NCBI RefSeq assembly: GCF_018966525.1
Contig: NZ_CP076607.1
Location: 3,596,001 to 3,660,000 of the forward strand
Direction: 5' to 3'
Length of the DNA stretch: 64,000 nt
DNA from: Paenibacillus sophorae
Lineage (GTDB): Bacteria; Bacillota; Bacilli; Paenibacillales; Paenibacillaceae
The translations under genes were made by a program, and so were the position numbers. The notes under the pieces were generated by a model. That model searched no databases and was not told the DNA's origin. It was given only the letters and a program-made list of their open reading frames with translations. Position 1 is the first letter of the stretch; each line of letters begins with the position of its first letter. This document shows, piece after piece, positions 25,842 to 34,504 of the stretch.

Positions 25842-26848
25842 GTGTACCGGCGATAGAAACACGGGCCCTTACTAAAGAATATAATAACGGACGCGGCTGC
25901 CGGGATGTAAGCATTACCGTAGGGAAAGGGGAAGCCTTCGGCTTCCTCGGCCCTAACGGCGCAGGCAAAAGCACCTTTGTCAAAATGCTGGTCGGGCTGA
26001 TTACACCCTCAAGCGGCAGCGCCGCTCTGCTGGGCTACAAGATCGGCTCTCTTGCGGCGAAGTCGCTAATCGGTTATTTACCTGAATTATACCGCTACCA
26101 GGAGTGGATGACCGGAGAAGAAGTGGTGGAGCTTCATGCGCGGCTATGCCGTATGGAGCGTTCGGTGGCTGCCAAGCGGGTTCCGGCGCTTCTTGAGGAA
26201 GTAGGACTTGGACAGCGGGGAAGGGACAGAGTCAAGCATTACTCCAAGGGGATGCAGCAGCGTCTGGGACTAGCCTGCGCGCTGGTCAATGATCCCGAGA
26301 TCATTTTTCTGGATGAGCCGTCATCGGCGCTGGACCCGATTGGACGCAGGGAAGTCCGCAATATTCTGGAGAAGCTGAAGGAGCGGGGCAAGACGATCTT
26401 TCTCAACTCCCATCTGCTGGAGGAGGTTGAGCTGCTGTGCGACCGGATGGCGCTGTTGAATAACGGTGTTATCCTGCGGCACGGCAGTGTGTCCGAGGTG
26501 CTTCGCAAACAAACGAAGTGGCTTTTTAAAGTGGGCGGATTCACGCCTTTTTTGCGTTCCTGGCTGAATGAACAGACGGGTCTGCACATCAGGCTGTCTT
26601 CCCGCCAGGAGCAGTCTATCCATGGGGAGCGTAATAGCGTAGACCAGCTTCACTATGGACAGTCGCAGGATGAAAGTGTTGTATGGCTGGAAGCGGAACT
26701 AGACAGCGAGGAGCAAGCGGGCTGGCTCAATGCGCTCATCGTGGAGCAAGGAATGACGCTTTATGAAGTCACGCGTGAACAAGAACGTCTGGAAGAGTGG
26801 TTCGTGAATACCGTATCCGGACTTGACCACAGAGGTGAACGGGAATGA
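25838..26848 (+). CDS. ABC transporter ATP-binding protein
   Basis: A 336-residue ABC-2-type ATPase: Walker A GPNGAGKS (residues ~39-46), signature YSKGMQQRLG (ABC variant), Walker B IIFLDEPSSALDP. The C-terminal ~110 residues are an accessory domain. It starts on the ATGA overlapping the preceding stop and overlaps the permease by 4 bases. Export, not import, is expected because no binding protein is present. Confidence 0.85.
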   Translation: MSVPAIETRALTKEYNNGRGCRDVSITVGKGEAFGFLGPNGAGKSTFVKMLVGLITPSSGSAALLGYKIGSLAAKSLIGYLPELYRYQEWMTGEEVVELHARLCRMERSVAAKRVPALLEEVGLGQRGRDRVKHYSKGMQQRLGLACALVNDPEIIFLDEPSSALDPIGRREVRNILEKLKERGKTIFLNSHLLEEVELLCDRMALLNNGVILRHGSVSEVLRKQTKWLFKVGGFTPFLRSWLNEQTGLHIRLSSRQEQSIHGERNSVDQLHYGQSQDESVVWLEAELDSEEQAGWLNALIVEQGMTLYEVTREQERLEEWFVNTVSGLDHRGERE

Positions 26849-27726
26849 GGATCATTTGGAGCATAACCTGGAAAGAAATGCTGCGAAAGAAAGTGCTGCT
26901 GCTCACACTGCTCATGACTGCAGTATTTCTTTTAGGGTTCTGGTTTGTGGCAAGCGCAATCGGGGATCAAGGCACGCCCCAAGGGCTCGGCGACAGCGGA
27001 GAAGCATTGATTAACCGATTTGCAAATGGTGCGATTATAGTGACACTTGGTTTTTTATTCGGGTCGTTTGTGCTCGCGTTTCTGGCGATATTCACTTCTT
27101 TCTCGGCCATCGCGGGGGAAGCGGAGCAGGGTGTGCTTCAGGCGCTTCTGTCCCGCCCGCTTCCGAGGTGGAAGTGGTATGCCGGGCGTTGGCTAGGGTA
27201 TGTAACCGTGGGAATCGCATACGCGCTGCTGCTGTTTATTTTCATTCTGCTCATTACCCGGGCGCATGCGGCGATTCCATTAGATCCAGCAGCCTGGATC
27301 AAATCATTTCTGCTGTTCTCCTTAGCCGTCCCTCTGCTCGTGACCGTGTCCATGCTCGGCTCCGGATTATTCTCTGCCATAGGTAACGGGGTCTTTATGA
27401 CGATGTTGTATGGAGCAAGCTGGCTGGGAGGCATGATTGAACGGATCGGCTCAGGCTTCACCAATGATCCGGCTGTGACGGAATCGCTGAACCGCCTTAC
27501 CGGAATCATATCGCTGATCATGCCCGCGGACGGTCTGCAGCGCAAAATGATTGCCGAGTTGTTCAGCTTTGACGAATTGAGCGGAATGGTTCCTTTCGAC
27601 GTGTCTTCATCCGGAATCAACAATTTTTCCTCGGTACCCTCAAATTCCTTTGTTACATATGCCATCGTGTACACCGTTGCAGCTTTTATAATAGGGATAC
27701 TTCGTTTCAAGTCCAAAGATTTATGA
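26845..27726 (+). CDS. ABC-2 type transporter permease
   Basis: A 293-residue membrane protein with six or so helices; helix 1 spans about residues 14-38 after a short cytoplasmic N-terminus, and a loop contains GEAEQGVLQALLSRPLPRWKWY, typical of ABC-2 permeases. It is translationally coupled with the ATPase. Likely exports a peptide or lipid, or protects the envelope under the control of the ECF sigma factor. Confidence 0.8.
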   Translation: MRIIWSITWKEMLRKKVLLLTLLMTAVFLLGFWFVASAIGDQGTPQGLGDSGEALINRFANGAIIVTLGFLFGSFVLAFLAIFTSFSAIAGEAEQGVLQALLSRPLPRWKWYAGRWLGYVTVGIAYALLLFIFILLITRAHAAIPLDPAAWIKSFLLFSLAVPLLVTVSMLGSGLFSAIGNGVFMTMLYGASWLGGMIERIGSGFTNDPAVTESLNRLTGIISLIMPADGLQRKMIAELFSFDELSGMVPFDVSSSGINNFSSVPSNSFVTYAIVYTVAAFIIGILRFKSKDL

Positions 27727-27789
27727 TAGTTGGGAATAAATGTAACCTTGCCTCCTTTACATCGTATTGTTCCGGAGGAGGCGAGGTTA

Positions 27790-28287
27790 ATGGATTTATA
27801 TTTTCGGGATAATTTTTTTAATGCAGGTGTTACGGAGATTCTGAATGAACAGGAAGAGAACGCAGGTCATATAGATTTGAGGAGTGCTTTTGGCTCTGCA
27901 ATCGATGTGTACGGGCAGAATGGCGAGCTGCTGTGCAAAGGACATTTTCCATTCTTCTCTAACAAATGGGAGGTTACCGGTCCCGAAGGGGAGCTCTTAG
28001 GTGTGCTTCGAAGCAGATTTGCACTTTTCACAAAGAAATTTACGTATGAAACCGAAGGACGAGGGAGTTACGAGATAACTTCCCCGGCATTTTCAAGAGA
28101 ATATGAGATATCCGATGAATCCGAAATCATTGCCAGTTTTAGACAAGTGAACGGCTGGTTTTCTTCAGGGGCTTATCTTCTGAACAATCAATGCGATTAT
28201 TTGGATACTTACGAGCTTGTGGCGGTGATCATGGGAATGCATGCAATTCAGAAAAGACAGCGTGCAGCGGCAAACAGCGCAACCTAA
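27790..28287 (+). CDS. LURP-one-related (Tubby-fold) protein, YxjI-like
   Basis: A 165-residue protein with the LURP-one/Tubby beta-barrel pattern: MDLYFRDNFFNAG at the start, repeated short strands (IDVYGQNGELLCKG, WEVTGPEGELLGVLRS, YEITSPAF) and a C-terminal helix. B. subtilis YxjI is of this family; function is unknown, though the fold binds phospholipids in eukaryotic relatives. The start at ATG 27790 follows GGAGGAGGCGAGG; the longer frame from 27730 lacks support. Confidence 0.7.
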   Translation: MDLYFRDNFFNAGVTEILNEQEENAGHIDLRSAFGSAIDVYGQNGELLCKGHFPFFSNKWEVTGPEGELLGVLRSRFALFTKKFTYETEGRGSYEITSPAFSREYEISDESEIIASFRQVNGWFSSGAYLLNNQCDYLDTYELVAVIMGMHAIQKRQRAAANSAT

Positions 28288-28325
28288 TCAGTGTTTCATT
28301 AACGGGGAACGTTAGCTCAATAAAA

Positions 28326-28375
28326 GCAGCGACAGCCTAAGACTTTATTCGAGTCCTAGTCCGCCGCTGTTTCTT
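28326..28375 (+). terminator. probable intrinsic terminator
   Basis: CAGCG/CGCTG outer stem and CTAAGACT/AGTCCTAG inner stem (one mismatch) followed by TTTCTTT. Confidence 0.5.
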
Positions 28376-28427
28376 TACATTTATCCCGCTTCTCCCCCCA
28401 TGCATAACTCGATAAGCGAAGCCTCCG

Positions 28428-28475
28428 ACAACCTACAACCTACAACTCGTATAATAGTTGTGGGTTGTCAGTTGT
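28428..28475 (+). promoter_or_regulatory. repeated-half-site operator centred on a -10 box
   Basis: Left arm 28428-28447 is three spaced ACAAC half sites; right arm 28456-28475 is three RTTGT half sites. Between them lies TATAAT (28450-28455). The core ACAACCTACAACT (28435-28447) pairs with AGTTGTGGGTTGT (28456-28468) at 12 of 13 positions. A repressor here would cover the -10 of the sugar porter gene. Confidence 0.6.
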
Positions 28476-28580
28476 GAAATGATTTGTTATAGTTATGAAA
28501 GCAAATGAAATGACATGAAATGGACGGAACTTACAGCGAAAAGGATTCGTTTGCGCAACAGATTCAGGGAGGGAAACGAT

Positions 28581-30056
28581 ATGAATACTGTAGTAGAGGC
28601 GGAGACCAACACGCAGAAAAATAATCCAAAGAGGAATCTGCGGATCATCGCTATCATTTCCACGCTGGGCGGACTTCTTTTCGGATACGACACCGGGGTA
28701 ATCAATGGCGCGCTGCCTTACATGTCAAGCGTCGACCAACTGAATTTGAGCGCTTTTACGGAAGGATTGGTCACGAGTTCACTGCTGCTGGGAGCGGCAT
28801 TCGGCGCAGTGTTCGGCGGGCGATTATCCGATCGCTTCGGCCGGCGCACCATGATTCTTTATCTCGCCATGCTGTTTCTTTTTGCTACAATCGGATGTTC
28901 GCTGGCGCCTAATGTGGACTTAATGGTCGTCTTCCGGTTTATCCTCGGGCTTGCCGTCGGCGGCGCATCCGTGACCGTTCCGACGTTCCTATCGGAAATC
29001 TCGCCGGCGGAACGGCGGGGCCAGATGGTCACCCAGAATGAATTGATGATTGTTTCGGGGCAGCTGTTAGCCTATATTTTTAATGCGGTTCTTGGCACTA
29101 TATTTGGTGAAACCAATCACATCTGGCGGTATATGATCGTTATTGCGACACTGCCGGCTGTACTATTGTGGTTTGGTATGCTGTTTGTTCCGAAGAGCCC
29201 GCGCTGGCTTGCATCAAAGGGCAAAATAGGTGAGGCTCTGGAAGTGCTTCGGCAGGTGCGTGAGGAACAGCAGGCAAAGGCCGAGATTATAGAAATTAAA
29301 AGATCCCTCAATGCCGAAGAAAGCATGGAACAAGCGAAATTCAAGGATTTGAATCAGCCTTGGATTCGCCGGATTCTCTTTATCGGGATCGGGGTCGCAA
29401 TTGTTCAGCAAATTACCGGGATCAACTCGATTATGTATTACGGTACGGAAATTCTGCGGAATGCGGGTTTCTCTACGAAGGCGGCGCTCATCGGCAATAT
29501 TGTAAACGGGATAATATCCGTTGCGGCGACGTTCTTCGGTATCTGGCTTCTGGGCCGAATCGGCCGGCGTACGATGATGATTAGAGGCTTGATGGGAACG
29601 ACATTATCGCTGCTGCTGATCGGTGCTAGTTCTTACCTGCTTGAAGGAACGGCTGTGCTGCCATATATGGTGCTAAGTCTGACCGTTATCTTTCTTGCCT
29701 TCCAGCAGGCGGCCATATCGCCGGTATCCTGGCTGATGCTTTCCGAGATCTTCCCGCAAAAAGTCAGAGGGCTTGGGATGGGGGTAACCACCTTTTGCCT
29801 CTGGATCGCGAACTTTACAATCGGCCTGGTCTTCCCGACACTGCTTAAAGGAATCGGCTTATCGATGACATTCTTCATTTTCTTCGCCTTGGGCCTGCTG
29901 GCAATACTGTTCGTAAAGAAATACCTGCCGGAGACCAAAGGAAAATCACTGGAAGAAGTGGAGCAATATTTCCGCAGCCTTGATGACACACAAATAGCTG
30001 CACAGCAAAAAAGCAAAAAGCCAAGCATAAGCTTGAAACAACCGGTATCCCGTTGA
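28581..30056 (+). CDS. MFS sugar porter
   Basis: A 491-residue sugar porter family transporter. It has GGLLFGYDTGVINGAL in helix 1, GGRLSDRFGRR and RFILGLAVGGASVTVP in helices 2-4, VPKSPRWLASKG before the central loop, and PETKGKSLEEVE near the end, all sugar porter signatures. The start ATG 28581 follows AGGGAGGG. Related Bacillales proteins import myo-inositol, arabinose or other sugars by proton symport; the substrate here is not deducible. An operator-like dyad covers its -10 element. Confidence 0.85.
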   Translation: MNTVVEAETNTQKNNPKRNLRIIAIISTLGGLLFGYDTGVINGALPYMSSVDQLNLSAFTEGLVTSSLLLGAAFGAVFGGRLSDRFGRRTMILYLAMLFLFATIGCSLAPNVDLMVVFRFILGLAVGGASVTVPTFLSEISPAERRGQMVTQNELMIVSGQLLAYIFNAVLGTIFGETNHIWRYMIVIATLPAVLLWFGMLFVPKSPRWLASKGKIGEALEVLRQVREEQQAKAEIIEIKRSLNAEESMEQAKFKDLNQPWIRRILFIGIGVAIVQQITGINSIMYYGTEILRNAGFSTKAALIGNIVNGIISVAATFFGIWLLGRIGRRTMMIRGLMGTTLSLLLIGASSYLLEGTAVLPYMVLSLTVIFLAFQQAAISPVSWLMLSEIFPQKVRGLGMGVTTFCLWIANFTIGLVFPTLLKGIGLSMTFFIFFALGLLAILFVKKYLPETKGKSLEEVEQYFRSLDDTQIAAQQKSKKPSISLKQPVSR

Positions 30057-30095
30057 CAGAACAGCGGTGGAAATAACAAATTAAAAAAATAGAAG

Positions 30096-30124
30096 TTGAC
30101 AAATTAATATCCTGAGGTTAATAT
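30096..30124 (+). promoter_or_regulatory. sigma-A-type promoter
   Basis: TTGACA (30096-30101) and TAATAT (30119-30124) are separated by 17 bases. It would transcribe a leader of about 140 nt before the radical SAM gene. Confidence 0.6.
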
Positions 30125-30197
30125 TCAAGACACCGTGATAACCGAGTAAATAAATTGGAATTAAACGGGCTGTCGAATAATGTTGACCGGAACTTCG

Positions 30198-30239
30198 GAG
30201 ACGTCATTCCATGAATCTATGGAATACGTCTCTTTTTTT
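30198..30239 (+). terminator. terminator or attenuator before the radical SAM gene
   Basis: GAGACGT-C-ATTCCAT (30198-30212) pairs with ATGGAATACGTCTC (30219-30232), leaving a single bulged C, then T7. It lies downstream of the promoter at 30096 and upstream of the gene at 30271, so it could be a transcription attenuator; alternatively it only ends the sugar porter transcript. Confidence 0.7.
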
Positions 30240-30270
30240 CGGGTGGTAGAGACTAGGAGGGTGAGAACAC

Positions 30271-31530
30271 ATGGGCTGCGGGGGCTTAACACTGGAACAT
30301 CGGCATATAGGCGTGATGTGGAAGACGGTTTCGGAGGACTGCAACCTGGCCTGTGATTACTGCTACTACAGTACATGTGGCGGCAAGCCGGGACCCAAGA
30401 TCAACCGGATTGATTCCGCCATTCTGGAAAAATTCATTAAAGAATATATGGCCCGGTCACGGGGAGCGGCTTCCTTTGCCTGGCAGGGAGGGGAGCCGCT
30501 GCTCGCGGGTCTGGATTTCTTTGAGGAGGTTGTATCGCTTCAGGCTCGTTATGCTCCGAAAGGGACAAGCATCGGCAATTCCATTCAGACGAACGGGACG
30601 TTGATTAACGACCGCTGGGCGGCTTTTTTTAAAAAATACAATTTTCTGGTCGGCGTAAGTCTGGACGGTCCTGAAGCTATTCATGACGCGCGGCGGGTGG
30701 ACTCGCGCGGGCAGGGCAGCTTTCACCGGGTAATGAAGGGGATCGAGCAATTACGGCGGCATAACGTGGATTTCAATATATTGTCCGTCATTCACAAAGG
30801 CAATGTAGGTAATGCTGCCGAGATCATGGCTTTCTTTGAACAGGAAGGCTTCAGCTACGTCCAGTTCATTCCTTGCATGGATTTCCGGTCGCAGGAGCCG
30901 GACAAGCCGGGTGTTTACGATATTACGCCTGCGGAATACGGCCGATTTTTGCGTGAAGCCTTCGATTATTGGTATAACGGAGGGAATCCGCGGGTTTCCG
31001 TGCGTTTTTTTGACAACATGCTGGCCGGTTATACGAATCGGGAGGCAGAGCTGTGCATTCATCGAGCCGAGTGCCCGACCACGATTATTCTAGAGCAGAA
31101 CGGAGACGCCTATCCGTGCGACTTTTACATTTCTCCTGAATGGAAAATCGGCAACGTGGCAACACACTCCATTGAAGACATTTTGAAGCATCCGTTGTAC
31201 AATCGATTTCTTGGGATGAAGCCTACGCTGCCGGAGGGATGCCGGAGCTGCGAATGGAAACGTCTCTGTCATGGCGGTTGCCCGCGCAACCGGGAATGGG
31301 GAGCGGAGCTAGAGGCCAAGGGCAGAGATTATTTTTGCGCCAGCTATAAGGAGATTTATGCATATGCAGACGAGCGGATGAAGCAGCTTGGAGACAGCGT
31401 CAGAAGCAACCTGTTCTGCCAAAACGTGCAGATTTACTTAAAAGGAAAGCTCCCAGACCGCAACGATCCTTGCGCCTGCGGCAGCGGCAAGAAATATAAG
31501 CAGTGCTGCTTGGGACTGGTCACAGTCTGA
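30271..31530 (+). CDS. radical SAM/SPASM protein, anSME-like, with SEC-C tail
   Basis: A 419-residue enzyme. The radical SAM cluster is Cys24-Cys28-Cys31 (CNLACDYC). A SPASM domain with several Cys (CIHRAECPT, YPCDF, CRSCEWKRLCHGGC) carries auxiliary Fe-S clusters as in anaerobic sulfatase-maturating enzymes. The C-terminus has a SEC-C zinc motif: Cys401, Cys403, Cys412, Cys413. No sulfatase or obvious peptide substrate gene is nearby. Function could be formylglycine formation or another peptide modification. A terminator-like hairpin lies 32 bases upstream. Confidence 0.8.
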   Translation: MGCGGLTLEHRHIGVMWKTVSEDCNLACDYCYYSTCGGKPGPKINRIDSAILEKFIKEYMARSRGAASFAWQGGEPLLAGLDFFEEVVSLQARYAPKGTSIGNSIQTNGTLINDRWAAFFKKYNFLVGVSLDGPEAIHDARRVDSRGQGSFHRVMKGIEQLRRHNVDFNILSVIHKGNVGNAAEIMAFFEQEGFSYVQFIPCMDFRSQEPDKPGVYDITPAEYGRFLREAFDYWYNGGNPRVSVRFFDNMLAGYTNREAELCIHRAECPTTIILEQNGDAYPCDFYISPEWKIGNVATHSIEDILKHPLYNRFLGMKPTLPEGCRSCEWKRLCHGGCPRNREWGAELEAKGRDYFCASYKEIYAYADERMKQLGDSVRSNLFCQNVQIYLKGKLPDRNDPCACGSGKKYKQCCLGLVTV

Positions 31531-31565
31531 TTTTAGAATTAAAATCAGATTAATTTCATATATTG

Positions 31566-31745
31566 CAACCAGGTGCCCTTGCGAGATCAAGGGGTAACAG
31601 GGAATCGGGTGAAAATCCCGAGCGGTCCCGCCGCTGTAACCGAGGAGCCTCCTTCTTTTATGTCACTCAGCAGCAAGTCTGGGGAAGACAGAAGGCAGGC
31701 AATGATACGGAAGCCAGAAGACCTACCTGGATGTGCACACCAATC
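31566..31745 (+). ncRNA. cobalamin riboswitch
   Basis: The region has the conserved parts of a cobalamin aptamer in order: AGGTGCC, GGGAATCGGGTGAAAATCCC, GCGGTCCCGCCGCTGTAA, and near the 3' end GATACGGAAGCCAG with AGACCTACCT. It lies upstream of a NiCoT cobalt/nickel transporter, the expected regulon for cobalt uptake for cobalamin. Cobalamin binding should lower expression. Confidence 0.9.
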
Positions 31746-31777
31746 ATGCCTTCGGAGAAAAGGAGTGGTGACGAAAC

Positions 31778-31834
31778 ATGAACTCGCATTTTAGCTCTGC
31801 TAAACATGTCGTTTATAAACGTTCCCATTGGTAA
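31778..31834 (+). CDS. 18-residue ORF between riboswitch and transporter
   Basis: ATG 31778 to TAA 31834 encodes MNSHFSSAKHVVYKRSHW. AGGAG and GGTG lie 7-12 bases upstream. Three of 18 residues are His. It sits between the cobalamin aptamer and a terminator-like hairpin, so it may be a leader peptide, a tiny protein or chance. Confidence 0.3.
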   Translation: MNSHFSSAKHVVYKRSHW

Positions 31835-31850
31835 GTCCCGAATCTGCAAA

Positions 31851-31871
31851 GGTTGCCCCGGGGCTTTTTTT
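31851..31871 (+). terminator. possible riboswitch expression-platform terminator
   Basis: GCCCCGGGGC followed by T7 lies between aptamer and gene. Only a short stem can form because the palindrome has no loop of its own, so the assignment is tentative. Confidence 0.4.
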
Positions 31872-31908
31872 GTGTGAAAAAATAGGATTAAGAAAGAGGG
31901 AATCATCA

Positions 31909-32697
31909 ATGTCAACGATATCGCTTATACTTCTTGTTTTTGTGCTGGGTCTACGTCATGGACTGGATGCGGATCATTTAGCTTTTATTGATGGACAAAC
32001 CCGTTACAATTGGCGGATGGGCAGCCCGATCGCCCGCTTTGTAGGTACACTGTTTTCATTTGGTCATGGAGCAGTCGTGGCTGGTATGGCGACAATTCTC
32101 GGAATGTTTACCCAAAATTTTAGATTTCCTGAGTACTTTGATACCTTTGCAACCTGGGTATCAATCATATCCCTATTTATCATTGGAACCATAAATATTA
32201 TTAATCTAATGCGTTCCAAATTTAAAAATGAGGAATTTAAACTTAAGGGGATTAAAGGGAAGTTTATTTCGAATGTTGCGCGGGGAACAACAAATCCATT
32301 TTTAATTATTTTAGTAGGAGGGATCTTCGCACTGGCTGCCGAGACCATTAGTCAAACGTCTGTTTGGGCACTAGCAGCCGCCGGCAATTCATTCACATAC
32401 ATGCCTCTAATTCTGGGACTTATTTTTATGCTTGGAATGATGATTACCGATACCATCGATTCTCTAATTACGTTCAGAATGATGAACCAATCAAGCAGTT
32501 TGGGGCAATCGGCTTCAAGAATCATTGGATGGGTGATTGTTGCGCTCGCTTATGGTGTTTCTTTCTATCAGGCATTCACTTACTTTAATCCTTGGGCAGA
32601 ACTTGATTTCGAAATCGTAGGGATTATTATTTTCTTATTCTTACTTCTTTGCTTTGTCCTTGTTAATGTGCGAGCGAAGTTAAAGACAGTCCGTTGA
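31909..32697 (+). CDS. NiCoT-family cobalt/nickel transporter
   Basis: A 262-residue transporter with about seven helices. The signature RHGLDADHLAFID (helix 2 region, residues ~15-27) is the NiCoT metal-binding motif; the second and third motifs are LFSFGHGAVV and LGMMITDTIDSL. The start is ATG 31909 behind AAGAGGG. Its cobalamin riboswitch indicates a cobalt substrate. A nickel-dependent CO dehydrogenase lies 16 kb away, so nickel transport would also be useful, but the riboswitch argues for cobalt. Confidence 0.88.
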   Translation: MSTISLILLVFVLGLRHGLDADHLAFIDGQTRYNWRMGSPIARFVGTLFSFGHGAVVAGMATILGMFTQNFRFPEYFDTFATWVSIISLFIIGTINIINLMRSKFKNEEFKLKGIKGKFISNVARGTTNPFLIILVGGIFALAAETISQTSVWALAAAGNSFTYMPLILGLIFMLGMMITDTIDSLITFRMMNQSSSLGQSASRIIGWVIVALAYGVSFYQAFTYFNPWAELDFEIVGIIIFLFLLLCFVLVNVRAKLKTVR

Positions 32698-32816
32698 TGA
32701 ATCCACTTATTTATTTTGCAAGGTTTGACGCTTCGCGGCTATTTGAGTACCATCAATAATGAATTTCGATATCGATAATCAACGAGTGACCGCATGGCCA
32801 AAAGGAGAGGGCGACG

Positions 32817-33461
32817 ATGTTCCGGTTAAAGGGAGTAAAAGCCAGAGGGGTTCTGTCCATCACAGACTTAACGATACCTGCAAAGAGAATAACCTGCATT
32901 GTAGGTGAGAGCGGCAGCGGAAAGACAACCTTGCTTCGGTTGTTGAACCAGTTGGACAGCCCGGATGAAGGCGAGATTTGGCTGGGTCAACATCTTTCGA
33001 GTGAAATGGACCCCACCCAGTGGAGGAGAGGTGCGGTGATGGTGCCGCAAGCCACGATCACGTTCAAAGGGACGATAAGAGATAACCTGCAGATCGGTTT
33101 GTCTTTTGCCGGTAAGCCTGAAGCATCCAATGAACAATTGGAGGAGGCGCTTCATCTCGCCAGTCTGGAGAAAGATATGGAACAAAATGCGGAGGATCTC
33201 TCAGGCGGGGAAAAGCAGCGTTTAGCCCTTGCAAGGGCTATTGTGATGAATCCGATGGCGCTCCTTCTGGATGAACCGACTTCAGCACTGGATGAAGACA
33301 CTGCGGATACGGTAATGCAGAGATTGACCACATTCATTCGTGAAAACGGCAAGACACTCGTCATGATTACGCATTCCCGTTACATTGCCGATACATACGC
33401 CGATTTTGTTATTGAAATGAAAAATGGAGTGCCGCAGGGGAACGGGAGGGATGTTGAGTGA
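32817..33461 (+). CDS. fetA: ABC transporter ATPase, FetA-like
   Basis: A 214-residue ABC ATPase: Walker A GESGSGKT (residues ~33-40), signature LSGGEKQRLA, Walker B ALLLDEPTSALD. It overlaps the FetB-type permease gene by 4 bases (GTGA). FetAB exports iron and protects Escherichia coli from oxidative stress; the same paired order supports the call. Confidence 0.8.
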   Translation: MFRLKGVKARGVLSITDLTIPAKRITCIVGESGSGKTTLLRLLNQLDSPDEGEIWLGQHLSSEMDPTQWRRGAVMVPQATITFKGTIRDNLQIGLSFAGKPEASNEQLEEALHLASLEKDMEQNAEDLSGGEKQRLALARAIVMNPMALLLDEPTSALDEDTADTVMQRLTTFIRENGKTLVMITHSRYIADTYADFVIEMKNGVPQGNGRDVE

Positions 33462-34237
33462 ACGGAACGATTGATTTATTATTTTGGCAGCTGGCCGCAG
33501 CCTATTTGTTCGTGATTCTTCTGATTGTAATCGTCAGAATTAAAGGTATCCCGCGTGAAAAGGAGATATTGATCGCAACAGCTCGAATGACCCTTCAGCT
33601 CATTCTGGTCGGGTACCTGCTGGTATACGTATTTGGGCACGCTCATCCGGTGTATACCTTGCTGCTTGTGGCTGTTATGCTTGTGTTTTCTATCCGGACG
33701 ATTAATAAACGGGCAAAAGGAAAACTGTCCAAAGCCATGAAACGAAGCATTGCATTTTCGATGACTTCCGGGATTTTGGTCAGCCTTCTCTATTTTATTT
33801 TCATCGTCTTGCAGCTGGCGCCCTGGTACGAACCAAGGTATGTCATTCCAATAGCTGGGATGATTGTTGGCAATTCGATGACAGGGATCGCGTTAGGCGT
33901 GAATTCCCTGACCGAAGGCATGCACGGCCAAAAAGATAAAGTGGAGGCGGCGCTCATGCTTGGGGCAACACCGAAAATGGCCGCGCGGGAAATTGTCAAC
34001 CAGGCATTCGATTCCGCTATGCTGCCCACCATTAATTCGATGGTCGGTATGGGTATCGTGTTCTTACCTGGAATGATGACGGGACAAATCTTGTCCGGAA
34101 CATCGCCAATCGTAGCCGTCGAATACCAGATAGCTATTATGCTGGGTATTGTCGGGAGCGTCTCGTTATCCGTAATACTTTTCGTACAGCTCGGCTACCG
34201 TACATTCTTTAACCACCGCAGCCAGCTTGAATTATAA
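33458..34237 (+). CDS. fetB: FetB-like iron export permease (UPF0014)
   Basis: A 259-residue membrane protein of the UPF0014/FetB family, with IPREKEILIATARMTLQLILVGY after helix 1, MIVGNSMTGIALGVN, and the conserved EAALMLGATPKMAAREIV cytoplasmic loop followed by LPTINSMVGMGIVFLPGMMTGQIL. GTG start overlapping the ATPase stop. It forms the membrane part of an iron exporter. Confidence 0.85.
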   Translation: MNGTIDLLFWQLAAAYLFVILLIVIVRIKGIPREKEILIATARMTLQLILVGYLLVYVFGHAHPVYTLLLVAVMLVFSIRTINKRAKGKLSKAMKRSIAFSMTSGILVSLLYFIFIVLQLAPWYEPRYVIPIAGMIVGNSMTGIALGVNSLTEGMHGQKDKVEAALMLGATPKMAAREIVNQAFDSAMLPTINSMVGMGIVFLPGMMTGQILSGTSPIVAVEYQIAIMLGIVGSVSLSVILFVQLGYRTFFNHRSQLEL

Positions 34238-34257
34238 ACGTTTAAACCTCACTTCTC

Positions 34258-34316
34258 CTGCCCGGCTATTCACCGGACGTTCCGGGTACAAATAACCGGC
34301 AGGCCCCTTTTTTTTC
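34258..34316 (+). terminator. intrinsic terminator after fetAB
   Basis: CTGCCCGGCTATT pairs imperfectly with AATAACCGGCAG around a second small hairpin (CCGGA/TCCGG), ending in T8. The remaining ~180 bases up to the cluster gene at 34505 are AT-rich and hold no gene; I see no clear promoter there. Confidence 0.65.
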
Positions 34317-34504
34317 CGTTTCTTCTAATCCCATTTCCTTTCAAGATTTATGCTGCGTTCCCTTTGCTGAATTTTTTTCTGGAAAAAATAACATAAAAGA
34401 TGTATATTATATCCATATTACTTGGTTTTATATGGTATAACAGAACTTGATTACCAGTAATTACAGCTCGGCCCTCATATGAGGAAACTAAAAAGGAGGA
34501 TTGC

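Noticed and set aside
28428..28475. CRISPR or tandem repeat array
   Set aside because: Repeats are only 5-7 bases with no spacers and form an inverted promoter element, so an operator is a better reading.
30057..30270. T-box or known metabolite riboswitch before the radical SAM gene
   Set aside because: No T-box sequence or conserved aptamer core could be found; only a promoter and a terminator-like hairpin are visible.
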